A stretch of DNA of 54,689 bases from Halopseudomonas yangmingensis (GTDB taxonomy: Bacteria > Pseudomonadota > Gammaproteobacteria > Pseudomonadales > Pseudomonadaceae). The first letter of the stretch is position 1. Each line of letters opens with the position of its first letter. Below the pieces are notes generated by a model, which was not told the DNA's origin, made no database searches, and saw only the letters and a program-made list of their open reading frames with translations. Shown in pieces: positions 1 to 6,864 of the stretch. The stretch lies in assembly GCF_900114825.1 (NCBI RefSeq), contig NZ_FOUI01000017.1:1-54689 (forward strand). The letters run 5' to 3'. A program made the translations under genes and the position numbers.

Positions 1-314
1 ACGCCAGTCAGAACAAGAACGCCAATTGAAACCCAGACAAACGAATACAGAAATGTGGCATATCCGAGCGCATATACCTTTGCTGGATAGATTAGTCGCC
101 ATAGCCACATAGCCAATAATAGAGCCGAAAAAAATGACTTGGTCAGTGCGAACTGATATCCGTTTCTATGTAAGAAAAAATAATGGACAAATGAAATATT
201 TTCCATTAGTGCATATGCTTTTGGTTTTTGATAGTACTTTATGATCAATCCGATATCTGAGATTAATATCATTGTGACGACGATTACTGCTAACAGCGGA
301 AATATCCTTTTCAA
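1..314 (-). CDS. partial membrane protein in an integron cassette
   Basis: An open frame of 104 codons runs off the left edge of the window. I place the start at a TTG at 312-314, directly after an in-frame TAG and 7 bases after a clear GGAG ribosome binding site. The protein begins LKRIFPLLAVIVVTMILIS, a probable transmembrane helix or signal anchor. Two more hydrophobic stretches follow at about residues 62-72 and 84-104. I do not recognise the family. The base composition is much more AT-rich than the rest of the window. The gene starts about 20 bp past the crossover point of the attC site at 332-408, where the first gene of a cassette normally lies. The product is probably a small inner-membrane protein of unknown role. 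The start codon could instead be an internal ATG at codon 15. Confidence 0.6.
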   Translation of the reverse strand, partial: MKRIFPLLAVIVVTMILISDIGLIIKYYQKPKAYALMENISFVHYFFLHRNGYQFALTKSFFSALLLAMWLWRLIYPAKVYALGYATFLYSFVWVSIGVLVLTG

Positions 315-331
315 CTACTTTCTCCAGGAAT

Positions 332-408
332 GCATAACGCTGCCATCACCGGTGACAAAGCCGTAGCGAAGCGAAGGGTTTGGCATCCGGTGCATGGCCT
401 GGTTATGT
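332..408 (-). other. attC recombination site of an integron cassette
   Basis: On the minus strand this 77-bp stretch begins ACATAAC and ends GTTATGC, the inverse-core and core boxes expected of attC. The inner arms pair as GCCAT-CACCGG with CCGGTGATGGC, except for one unpaired base in one arm. A short unpaired spacer separates them from the outer boxes. This is the folded architecture that integron integrases recognise, including the extrahelical base. The central part contains CGCTTCGCT, which I remember from the loops of other attC sites. The TAA stop codon of the upstream toxin gene lies inside the first box. The crossover would fall between G and TTATGC at 338/337. Confidence 0.8.
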
Positions 409-702
409 TTCGTTTGCAGGCAATTCAAGCTGCCTCTCACTTCGCCAGACTCGTATGAGCACAACCTCTCTAGCTTGCCTGAGATAGACAACTCGAAATG
501 GCGCGTGAATCAATTCGCGAATATGATCCAGGTTGAATTCAGGAACAATACGGCCAGCATCAGGGTGGAGCTGAAGCATTTCGCTATGCTCCAAGATCGC
601 AGCCACGAAATCATCACCGATATGTGGAACATCCTGCTCTTTGTAATACTCTTGAATAGCCTGTAAGTCCTCAAGAGCGGACTGTGCGATGCGTAATTCC
701 AT
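403..702 (-). CDS. RelE/ParE-family toxin of a type II toxin-antitoxin system
   Basis: The 99-residue protein has the size and pattern of ParE/RelE toxins. It has an N-terminal LRIAQSALEDLQAIQEYY strand-helix, a central DFVAAILEHSEMLQLHPDAGRIVPE region, and a C-terminal FRVVYLRQAREVVLIRVWRSER beta region. Known relatives inhibit DNA gyrase (ParE) or cleave mRNA on the ribosome (RelE); the sequence alone does not decide between them. The ATG follows the antitoxin stop codon directly, so the two genes are translated as a pair. The stop codon is supplied by the attC box downstream, which marks the pair as an integron cassette. Such cassettes often carry toxin-antitoxin genes, thought to stabilise the array. 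Confidence 0.88.
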   Translation of the reverse strand: MELRIAQSALEDLQAIQEYYKEQDVPHIGDDFVAAILEHSEMLQLHPDAGRIVPEFNLDHIRELIHAPFRVVYLRQAREVVLIRVWRSERQLELPANET

Positions 703-972
703 TTACTTGATGCCCAACGTTTTCTTGGCGTCCTCCAACGATACGGTGTTGCCCTCGCGAACATCCATAAGCCCCTGCGCCACCGCTTTTACAAACCGCA
801 ATTCCTCTGCACTTTTCTCATAATCCTCGAGCCCCTGCACAACCGCTACGCCGCGGCCACGGCTGGTAAGCAGGATTGGGCGATGCGTGTCCTGTGCTCG
901 ACCAACCACCTTTCCGGGATTGATCTTCAGGTCTGATAGAGGAATGACATCCTCGGAAAATTTCACTTGCAT
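703..972 (-). CDS. Phd/YefM-family antitoxin
   Basis: This 89-residue protein has the N-terminal DNA-binding region of the Phd/YefM fold, with VIPLSDLKINPGKVVGRAQDTHRPILLTSRG and then GVAVVQGLEDYEK. The charged C-terminal tail would wrap and neutralise the toxin. It is encoded first, as usual, and abuts the toxin gene. A perfect 16-bp palindrome lies 25 bp upstream of the ATG and is the likely operator through which the complex represses its own promoter. A weak AGG precedes the ATG at a spacing of about 8. Confidence 0.9.
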   Translation of the reverse strand: MQVKFSEDVIPLSDLKINPGKVVGRAQDTHRPILLTSRGRGVAVVQGLEDYEKSAEELRFVKAVAQGLMDVREGNTVSLEDAKKTLGIK

Positions 973-996
973 AGTGGTTACCTAGCCAACAATTTA

Positions 997-1012
997 GTGC
1001 TATTAATAGCAC
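997..1012 (-). promoter_or_regulatory. palindromic operator of the toxin-antitoxin cassette
   Basis: GTGCTATTAATAGCAC is a perfect 16-bp palindrome just upstream of the antitoxin gene. Its AT centre TATTAAT could serve as a -10 element, so the antitoxin-toxin complex would block RNA polymerase directly. It lies inside the cassette and would move with the genes, giving them their own promoter. The regulatory role is inferred from position and symmetry. Confidence 0.6.
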
Positions 1013-1035
1013 CATTTAACAGGTGCGGTCAAGAA

Positions 1036-1127
1036 ACATAACAGTGATTAGACCGAACGCTCGACTAATACGCAGCCTAACATTCCGCTAGCAATATTGA
1101 GTTTTCTCTTGCAGATCAGTGTGTTAC
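1036..1127 (-). other. cassette boundary core and possible degenerate attC
   Basis: On the minus strand GTTATGT at 1042-1036 is the exact complement of the inverse core ACATAAC at 408-402. That match is expected because both ends come from the same circular cassette. It defines the toxin-antitoxin cassette as roughly 1041 down to 338. Further upstream, GCGTAAC at 1127-1121 could be the inverse core of the preceding attC. The arms between pair only weakly (a shared TGAT), so this site may be degenerate or an attI-like site. A second core-like GTTAGGC lies at 1081-1075. Confidence 0.45.
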
Positions 1128-1444
1128 GCATCTTTCACTTCCTTCTGCTGCGACGCTATATCGAACGCGTTATAAGTCCGTTATAGCCGAATGCGACATA
1201 AGCCCGCGCTTCACAGCAGGTCGCCATAGGTGGGAGGAATGAATGCTTGTTTGAGATAAGCAAAGCATCCATGCCGCCGAGGGTGGGACTGCGCGTGAGC
1301 AGTTTTTTCCATAATGCTTTTTCCGCTGTTGATTGCCAAGGGTTTGATGGCAATTAGTGGCCGCTTCTGGCCGAAAGCAGACAAGAAATGGTGACAACTT
1401 TATTTTCAAACACACACCCCACTCTGGGCTCCCGGCTCCCTATC
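1128..1444. other. intergenic stretch without a recognisable gene
   Basis: I see no credible coding frame here. Short frames on the minus strand lack ribosome binding sites and resemble no family. The stretch contains two similar words, GTTATAAGTCC and GTTATAGCC, near 1169-1192 and may be worn mobile-element or integron DNA. No integrase gene is found where an attI-proximal intI would be expected. Confidence 0.4.
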
Positions 1445-2215
1445 TCAAACACTTTGCATAACCCGGCACTTCGGAAACCCCGCGCATCCCCAAAACTGCT
1501 GCCCTGCTTTCGCCCCTGATTTCACCGTGCGAATCAGCATCGCACTACCGCATTTCGGGCACTGCCGTTCGGCTGTTGGATCACTCCGGCGCTTGAGGTT
1601 TTGCACATGCTCGCGGTGCGTGGCGAGCGTTGGTGCACGGCGGCCGGTTTGCAGGCATTGCAGCATGCTGTCGACGTCAGCCTCGCTGAATACCTGCTGC
1701 TGGAATGACTTGATGTAGCGAATAAAGCCTGTGCCCTGGGTGACGTTGACCGGCATGTCGGTTTTGAAGGTGCTGCCACCGACGAAGCTAATGACCGAGT
1801 GCAAGTGCTCGGGGTTTACGCCAAGGGTGGCTTCCAGGGCCTTGAGGTGCTTGTAGTTCTGCCGTAGCGGGTTCTGGAATTTATAAGTGCGTTTGTAGAG
1901 CTTCTGCGTCCAATGCGCCTGCTTTTCGCTGCCAAAGATCCAGCCGCGCATGTTCTTCGTTTCCAGCACGAAGATGCCGTAGCTCGAGAGGAATACGTGG
2001 TCGATCTGCGTGGTGCCGTCCGGTGTGTCCAGGGTGACGTTGTGCAGGCGGCGGTAGGTCTGCTGGTCCAGCTGCCAGTGGGCAAACAGCCGCACCAGAA
2101 GCTCGCCAATAATGCCCTTGACCCATGGCGACCTGAGCAGGCCGATTAACACTACGGCCGGGATAAACCAGGCCAGCATGCCCCAGACCTGGGCGATGAT
2201 GGGTGAGAAGTCCAT
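1445..2215 (-). CDS. membrane-anchored NERD-domain protein with C-terminal zinc ribbon
   Basis: The 256-residue protein starts with a hydrophobic segment at about 8-28. A NERD (nuclease-related) domain follows at about 45-165, containing TQIDHVFLSSYGIFVLETKN. Asp72, Glu85 and Lys87 match the D...ExK pattern that this domain shares with restriction-like nucleases. The last 38 residues form a topoisomerase-type zinc ribbon with Cys219, Cys222, Cys244 and Cys250. Proteins of this layout are widespread and poorly understood; a DNA-processing role at the membrane is inferred only. The gene lies in accessory DNA between integron remnants and an ATPase gene in the same orientation, 134 bp away. It could be part of a two-gene defence-like module, but no partner has been established. 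Confidence 0.88.
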   Translation of the reverse strand: MDFSPIIAQVWGMLAWFIPAVVLIGLLRSPWVKGIIGELLVRLFAHWQLDQQTYRRLHNVTLDTPDGTTQIDHVFLSSYGIFVLETKNMRGWIFGSEKQAHWTQKLYKRTYKFQNPLRQNYKHLKALEATLGVNPEHLHSVISFVGGSTFKTDMPVNVTQGTGFIRYIKSFQQQVFSEADVDSMLQCLQTGRRAPTLATHREHVQNLKRRSDPTAERQCPKCGSAMLIRTVKSGAKAGQQFWGCAGFPKCRVMQSV

Positions 2216-2349
2216 TTCCTGTCCTTCAGTAATCCTGAACTATCCGGATAGTACCGAAAGCAGGCAGCAATCGGCGAGTGACCTCGCAGGTGTCGTGGCT
2301 GAGCCGGCTGTTCAGGCTAATGTTGCCTTTCGGCCTAAGGCGAACCACC

Positions 2350-3456
2350 TCAGCTAGCCCCTGCCGTAACAATCCAATCCGCGAAATAGGGGTCTTCCAA
2401 CTCGTATTGCCCTTGGGCAACCGATGCAATATGGCCGTCCCGACGTAACCGGTTCACGGCATTTTGTACTGGTGCGGTATCCAGGATGTCCAGTCCCAGC
2501 TGCTCGGCAATATGGGCCCGTGCTTCGGCTGTGTAGAGTCCCACTCCGCCGTGGAGGATGATGTATTTCAGCACCAGCCTGTCGATCGGCTTGAGGGTTT
2601 CCCAGCTGGCCCTGTAGATGTCTTGCTGGGAGTTGTCCGCCAGATACAGATCAGTGACAGCCATTATATCGGTGCCGCCGTGGGTGATCAGCATATCGAT
2701 CACTCCGCGAAAGTCATAAGGCACCTTCTTCACCGCCCGAAATGCTTTGGCGCATTCGTTGATGTTGAGCGTGCGCCCAGTGGCCTGCCTGAACACCCCG
2801 GCGGTGTATTCAAGATAGGCGTGGCCGAAGGTCGGCAGGTCGATCTGTTGCGAGCTGCTGAACAAGGCGGCGTTGCGTCGGGCAAAAAGTCTGCGCAGAC
2901 CATCACGGCTTGATCCGGTGTAGAGCACACGCACTCTGTCTCGGTTGAGATCGATGATTCCCCGTAGCGCAAAGATGATGGGCTCGAACTTTCTGTCGCT
3001 AGCCAGATGCTGCACTTCATCCAGTGCCAGCAGCAACGGCCGTCCGTCTTCCAACAGCAACTCGAACAGTTGCTGGATGATGTCCAGCTTGTCCGCGCTG
3101 CCCTTATCCTCCAGCGTAAAGCCCGCGCCACCAATGGGAGTGTCTATGCTGACTTCTTTGATCCTGCTCAGCGCGGTCTTGAATTTTGCGGTTCGCTTAA
3201 GACTGGCTAAAGCTCTATTAAGGCCTACTATCAGGCTATCGGCCGGGTTCTGCTTCCTGTCCCAGAAGTTCACATAGGCAGTCAGGTAGCCCTGCTCTTC
3301 AGCCAACGGAAGGAGATCCTTGTTCACGAACTCGGTCTTGCCCATCCGGCGGGGAGCAAACAGGGTCAGCGCTATTGTGGCTCCGACCTGGAAACGATCC
3401 ATCACTTGCTCGGCCAGCTCGGCTCTTGGGAAGTGCCAGTTGAGGGGGGCGGTCAT
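2350..3456 (-). CDS. AAA-type ATPase with C-terminal winged-helix region
   Basis: The 368-residue protein carries a P-loop of the form APRRMGKT at residues 34-41 and a Walker B motif LLLALDEVQHL with Asp146 and Glu147. A sensor-like VLYTGSSRDGLRRLF follows near residue 195. The C-terminal quarter (DRLVLKYIILHGG to the end) resembles a winged helix-turn-helix that ends in a short acidic tail. The order of parts is that of the archaeal-ATPase/Orc-like STAND group, in which a nucleotide switch is coupled to DNA or partner binding. No effector domain is fused. The gene has its own strong promoter at about 3486-3514. The function is unknown; such genes are common in accessory islands. Confidence 0.82.
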   Translation of the reverse strand: MTAPLNWHFPRAELAEQVMDRFQVGATIALTLFAPRRMGKTEFVNKDLLPLAEEQGYLTAYVNFWDRKQNPADSLIVGLNRALASLKRTAKFKTALSRIKEVSIDTPIGGAGFTLEDKGSADKLDIIQQLFELLLEDGRPLLLALDEVQHLASDRKFEPIIFALRGIIDLNRDRVRVLYTGSSRDGLRRLFARRNAALFSSSQQIDLPTFGHAYLEYTAGVFRQATGRTLNINECAKAFRAVKKVPYDFRGVIDMLITHGGTDIMAVTDLYLADNSQQDIYRASWETLKPIDRLVLKYIILHGGVGLYTAEARAHIAEQLGLDILDTAPVQNAVNRLRRDGHIASVAQGQYELEDPYFADWIVTAGAS

Positions 3457-3480
3457 CTTAGCAGCCTGTAGTAAATTGAC

Positions 3481-3514
3481 TTACTAAATTAGTAATCGAA
3501 ACTACTAAAGTCAA
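3481..3514 (-). promoter_or_regulatory. sigma-70 promoter with overlapping palindrome for the ATPase gene
   Basis: On the minus strand TTGACT (3514-3509) and TAATTT (3491-3486) stand 17 bp apart, close to the sigma-70 consensus. The -10 box lies inside TTACTAA-T-TTAGTAA (3495-3481), a perfect 7-bp inverted repeat. A repressor bound there would block the promoter. A related TTTAGTAGTT lies between the two boxes. Identity of the repressor is unknown; the ATPase, with its winged-helix end, could regulate itself. Confidence 0.6.
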
Positions 3515-3817
3515 CTAAAGGTTCAAGCGCGCAGTTCTGATGCAACCACCGGATCAGGCGCACACTCGCTGATGATTTCGCGGACACCGGGCGTACCTAC
3601 CGAGGGCGCGGCCTGCTTCAGAAATGGCGAGATGAGTACTATCCGGCGGTCAACAGTGCCAGGGTCGTCTGGTCGCGGAACGTGCGAGCTGGAGGCAGGC
3701 GTCACTGGGCGAGTGTATTCGTTGGTCCCATAGCTGCGCCGATTGTTCCGGCTATTCGGCTGATTGTAATGCACCACTGCTCTAGCAGGGGTACTCCCTA
3801 TGGCCGTTGTTTTGGTT
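3515..3817. other. intergenic stretch, probable gene remnants
   Basis: No convincing gene is present. A minus-strand frame of 109 codons at 3523-3852 overlaps the end of hipA, has low-complexity Pro/Ser/Arg composition and has no clear ribosome binding site. I treat it as non-coding debris between the ATPase and hipBA loci. Confidence 0.4.
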
Positions 3818-4923
3818 TCAGCGCTTCTTTGCCAGTAACTCGGAGCGGCCAATCACCTCTCGGCTTCGTTCTGGTTTGCGCGGGCCTGAGAAGCCGGCTT
3901 CATTGATGGCGGCATCCAGACCGCGGAAATGCGGGGCGGCTTTGGGGCTGCGCAATGTCTCCATGCCCTCATTCCAGGCGTGCACCATATGCTTGGCCAC
4001 ATCCCGCCAGGCAGGCTCATTGCTAGCGGCCACGATCACTTCCCTGCCGACTTCTACAGCGGATTCGCAGAGCTGTTCGACCATAGCCGCATACTGGCGC
4101 GGTGGAATACCCAGGACGGCTTTGAAAAAGGTTTCAAGCGAGCGGCCTGGTGTCCAGGTTTGTCTTCCGCCCACGGACAGGCCAGGTGGATTGGTGGCGA
4201 AGCGTGGGTAGGCTTGGGTGGTCACCAGGTCATATACCGGGGTAAAGGCCACGTCAGCCAGTGAGGTGTAGAACAGTGCGATGTTCTTCGCGTGGCAGTC
4301 GGCATTACGCACCACATAGTTGGTCAGCAGCTGCCAGCCCAGGTGCTCGCGTTGCGCTTGCAGACGGTCAGCAGGAATGTAGGGCCTTGTGGCATTCCAT
4401 ACCCGCTCAGTGGTGGGCGCGTATTTCTCATGGGGCGGTAAACCCAGCAGACCACAGGCATCTTCGACGCCGCAGCAGGGAATACCTTGTTCGTCTACGT
4501 CGAAGCGATCCACTACCAGGACTTTGCCGTCTTCAGACATGCGACAGGAGGCCACCGGCACGACATTCAGCCGCGCCAGTACGCGCATTGTGTAGAACTC
4601 GTTGAAGCCCAGATATAGGGTGCTGTCATCGGAACCCTTGATGATGTGCAAGCCGGTGCGCAGGGTCGGCTTGCCCAGCGGCTCGCGAGGTTCGGCGGAG
4701 TCGCCGGCAATGAACTTAGGCACGACCCCCGAGACAGCAACCCGGGCGTATTGCCGCACCAGTGCGGCGAACCGTGCCAGGCTTCTTCGCGAACCGGCAT
4801 CGTCAGGCTGACAAAGTCTTCGGCTGCCGTACCTGGCAGGTATTTCAGTACGTATTCATCGCGCTCTCGATACAGCTTGGCAACCAGCCTTGAGCTGACG
4901 TGGACGTCGAGGATCATGCTCAA
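3818..4923 (-). pseudogene. hipA: hipA kinase toxin gene with internal deletion and frameshift
   Basis: HipA toxins are Ser/Thr kinases that phosphorylate glutamyl-tRNA synthetase. The N-terminal piece begins MSMILDVHVSSRLVAKLYRE at 4923 and reads to about MPVREEAW near 4790. The kinase part continues in another frame from about 4795 to 3818, as LARFAALVRQYARVAVSGVVPK. The roughly 80 residues usually found between these pieces (LHPFF...NLPEGYL and the following beta region) are missing, so a deletion also shifted the frame. The kinase part keeps the SGVVPK ATP loop, RFDVDEQG, the catalytic loop RNADCHAKN and VYDLVT. It could still be made as a 313-residue protein from a GTG at 4759. hipB overlaps the start by ATGA. 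Whether the remaining kinase is active is open. Confidence 0.75.
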
Positions 4924-5180
4924 GCACTCCCTGATCGCTGCTCGTTGAGGATGTCTTCAACTGTGCGCTGGTGTCCGGCCTTAACCAGTTTCAGGTCGTA
5001 GCCAGCGGCTTCCAGCAACCGAACCAGGACCGAAACACTCATATCGCCTTTGGCCAGTGTTTCCATGCGCGCCACGGTGGTGCGCGAGACGCCGGCTCGG
5101 CTGGCCAGCGCCTGCTGGCTCAGCTTCGCATCACCACGCGCCTGTTTCAGCATTTCGGAAACATCGTAGAGAGAAGTCAT
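4920..5180 (-). CDS. hipB: HipB-like antitoxin and repressor (XRE family)
   Basis: The 86-residue protein is a Cro/C1-type helix-turn-helix with LSQQALASRAGVSRTTVARMET at about 19-40. After it come LEAAGYDLKLVKAG and a short charged tail. In HipBA systems this protein binds HipA and represses the operon through palindromic operators. Its stop codon overlaps the hipA ATG by four bases. Four related 18-bp palindromic sites lie immediately upstream at 5182-5326, fitting its repressor role. The gene looks intact although hipA is broken. Confidence 0.88.
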   Translation of the reverse strand: MTSLYDVSEMLKQARGDAKLSQQALASRAGVSRTTVARMETLAKGDMSVSVLVRLLEAAGYDLKLVKAGHQRTVEDILNEQRSGSA

Positions 5181-5181
5181 T

Positions 5182-5326
5182 TGTAGCCCTTGGGCAGCAA
5201 GAATTCAGGTAATTTCTGGAAATGTAGCTCCTAGGCTACATTAGAACAAGTGGTGTACAGGTTGATTTGTAGCCCAAAGGATACATAATGCGCTTTCCAT
5301 GGCTAATTTGTATCCTACGGGCTACA
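5182..5326 (-). promoter_or_regulatory. array of four 18-bp HipB operator-like palindromes
   Basis: Three sites share the pattern TGTAKC-N6-GMTACA: TGTAGCTCCTAGGCTACA at 5223-5240, TGTAGCCCAAAGGATACA at 5268-5285 and TGTATCCTACGGGCTACA at 5309-5326. A fourth, partly matching site, TGTAGCCCTTGGGCAGCA, lies at 5182-5199, next to the hipB start codon. Centre-to-centre spacing is about 41-45 bp, or roughly four helical turns, so dimers on neighbouring sites would face the same side of the DNA. The arrangement matches the multi-operator control known for HipB of Escherichia coli. The binding protein is inferred. Confidence 0.75.
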
Positions 5327-5415
5327 AAAATTCAGCCCCGCCAACTGAAATGACTTACGCCAGGATGTATGAATTTCACTAGCCTGCGGGTTTTATGAGC
5401 AGAGAGGGGAATGCC

Positions 5416-5595
5416 ATGACAGTGGAGCACGAAGAACCTTGCTTTATCGATGATGACGGCCCGAGCAGTGATTTGCCGCCGATGCCAACCCTGACCAATG
5501 CACGGGAGCTGTTCGGGTTGCGCGAGGGTGAGACCCTGGCTGAGGCCATAGCAAGGCAGCCAGCGTCTGAGGGGAGAACTGATCGCCCAACTTAG
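5416..5595 (+). CDS. small hypothetical acidic protein
   Basis: This 59-residue frame starts at an ATG preceded by AGAGGGGA at a spacing of 5, which favours it over the in-frame ATG at 5395. The N-terminus is acidic (HEEPCFIDDDG) and is followed by PTLTNARELFGLREGETLAEAIARQ, which could form two helices. I do not recognise the family. It is transcribed away from hipB and lies about 70 bp before a reductase gene. Confidence 0.45.
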   Translation: MTVEHEEPCFIDDDGPSSDLPPMPTLTNARELFGLREGETLAEAIARQPASEGRTDRPT

Positions 5596-5664
5596 CTACT
5601 CTAGTGCCAGCGAATTCTTCCGGTCTGCGACGAAGCGGACCACATAACCCTGCAGGAGAACACA

Positions 5665-6792
5665 GTGTCAGCTACCAACATTGCACTTACCTCGACCATC
5701 AGCGAAGACAACACGCTGGAACTGGCCTTGCGCGAGATCGATATCCCGCAGCCGGGGGAGAATCAGATCGTCATCCGTGTCGAAGCGGCGCCGATCAACC
5801 CGTCTGACCTCGGCGTGATGTTCAGCGTCGCCGACATGACCACGGCCAAACAGTCCGGCAGCGCCGAGCGTCCGGTTATCCATGCCGAGGTTCCGGCCAA
5901 GTTCATGGGGGCGGTGAAAAAGCGCCTCGGCAAGGCCATCCCGGTCGGCAATGAGGGTGCCGGCACTGTCGTCGCTGCCGGCTCGTCAGCCGCGGCGCAA
6001 AGCCTGATGGGCAAAACCGTTGCCTTTATTGGCGGCGGCAGCTACCGCCGCTACGTCTGTGTGAATGTGCAAAGCTGTCTGGAACTGGCGCCGGGTACCA
6101 CGGCAGTCGAAGGCGCCTCCAGCTTTGTGAATCCGCTGACGGCCTTGGCCATGGTGGAAACCATGCGCGCCGAAGGCCACAAGGCGATTGTCCACGCCGC
6201 CGCCGCCTCCAACCTCGGGCAAATGCTCAACCGCATCTGCATGGCCGATGGCATCGATCTGGTGAACATCGTCCGCAAGCCGGAACAGGAGGCCCTGTTG
6301 CGCGACATGGGGGCCAAATACGTGGTCAATTCCAGTAGCGACAGCTTTATGGCCGACCTGACCCAGGCCTTGATCGAGACCGGCGCCACCATCGCCTTCG
6401 ACCCCATTGGTGGCGGTCGTCTGGCCAGCGATATTCTAACCTGCATGGAAGCCGCCGTTTCGCGCAACATCACCGAGTACAGCGTGTATGGCTCTGACAT
6501 CTACAAACAGGTGTATATCTATGGCGGCCTGGATCGCGGCCCCATCACCCTGAACCGCACCTTCGGTTTTGCCTGGGGTGTGAACGGTTTTCTGCTGTTC
6601 AATGCGCTGGGCAAACTGGGCATGGAAACCAACATCGCCATGCGCAAACGCGTAGCGGCTGAAATCAAGACCACCTTCGCCAGCCACTACACCCACGAAG
6701 TCTCCCTGGCCGGTGCCCTGCAACTGGATGCCATCGCGGCTTACGGCAAAATGGCGACCGGCGAGAAGTACCTGATCAAGCCGCAGACCTGA
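5665..6792 (+). CDS. medium-chain dehydrogenase/quinone oxidoreductase-like protein
   Basis: The 375-residue protein belongs to the medium-chain dehydrogenase/reductase superfamily. A GroES-like N-terminal domain includes EAAPINPSDLG and GNEGAGTVVAAG. A Rossmann domain follows with AIVHAAAASNLGQMLNRI, and later AFDPIGGGRLASDIL. The zinc-ligand cysteines of alcohol dehydrogenases are missing, as in NAD(P)H:quinone and enoyl reductases. It probably reduces a quinone or enoyl substrate with NAD(P)H in the cytoplasm; the substrate is unknown. The start is a GTG with AGGAG upstream. A terminator shared with the convergent MFS gene lies 33 bp after the stop codon. Confidence 0.85.
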   Translation: MSATNIALTSTISEDNTLELALREIDIPQPGENQIVIRVEAAPINPSDLGVMFSVADMTTAKQSGSAERPVIHAEVPAKFMGAVKKRLGKAIPVGNEGAGTVVAAGSSAAAQSLMGKTVAFIGGGSYRRYVCVNVQSCLELAPGTTAVEGASSFVNPLTALAMVETMRAEGHKAIVHAAAASNLGQMLNRICMADGIDLVNIVRKPEQEALLRDMGAKYVVNSSSDSFMADLTQALIETGATIAFDPIGGGRLASDILTCMEAAVSRNITEYSVYGSDIYKQVYIYGGLDRGPITLNRTFGFAWGVNGFLLFNALGKLGMETNIAMRKRVAAEIKTTFASHYTHEVSLAGALQLDAIAAYGKMATGEKYLIKPQT

Positions 6793-6824
6793 GGTTGAGG
6801 GCTGAGGTTATAGAAGCACAAAAA

Positions 6825-6847
6825 AAGAGGGCGCCAGGCGCCCTCTT
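6825..6847 (-). terminator. bidirectional rho-independent terminator
   Basis: AAGAGGGCGCC and GGCGCCCTCTT form a perfect 11-bp stem around one unpaired base. Read on the minus strand the hairpin is followed by a run of Ts, so it ends the MFS transporter transcript. On the plus strand a pyrimidine-rich tract follows and may also end the reductase transcript. Confidence 0.85.
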
Positions 6848-6864
6848 CTCTTCCGGGTGGTCAG

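Noticed and set aside
1075-1081. GTTAGGC on the minus strand as a further cassette boundary
   Set aside because: It fits the integron core, but no paired arms surround it. The boundary at 1036-1042 is better supported by its match to the attC inverse core.
1156-1415. Minus-strand frames between the integron and the NERD gene
   Set aside because: They overlap one another, lack ribosome binding sites and resemble no family.
3523-3852. 109-codon minus-strand frame downstream of hipA
   Set aside because: It overlaps the hipA 3' end, is low-complexity and has no start signal.
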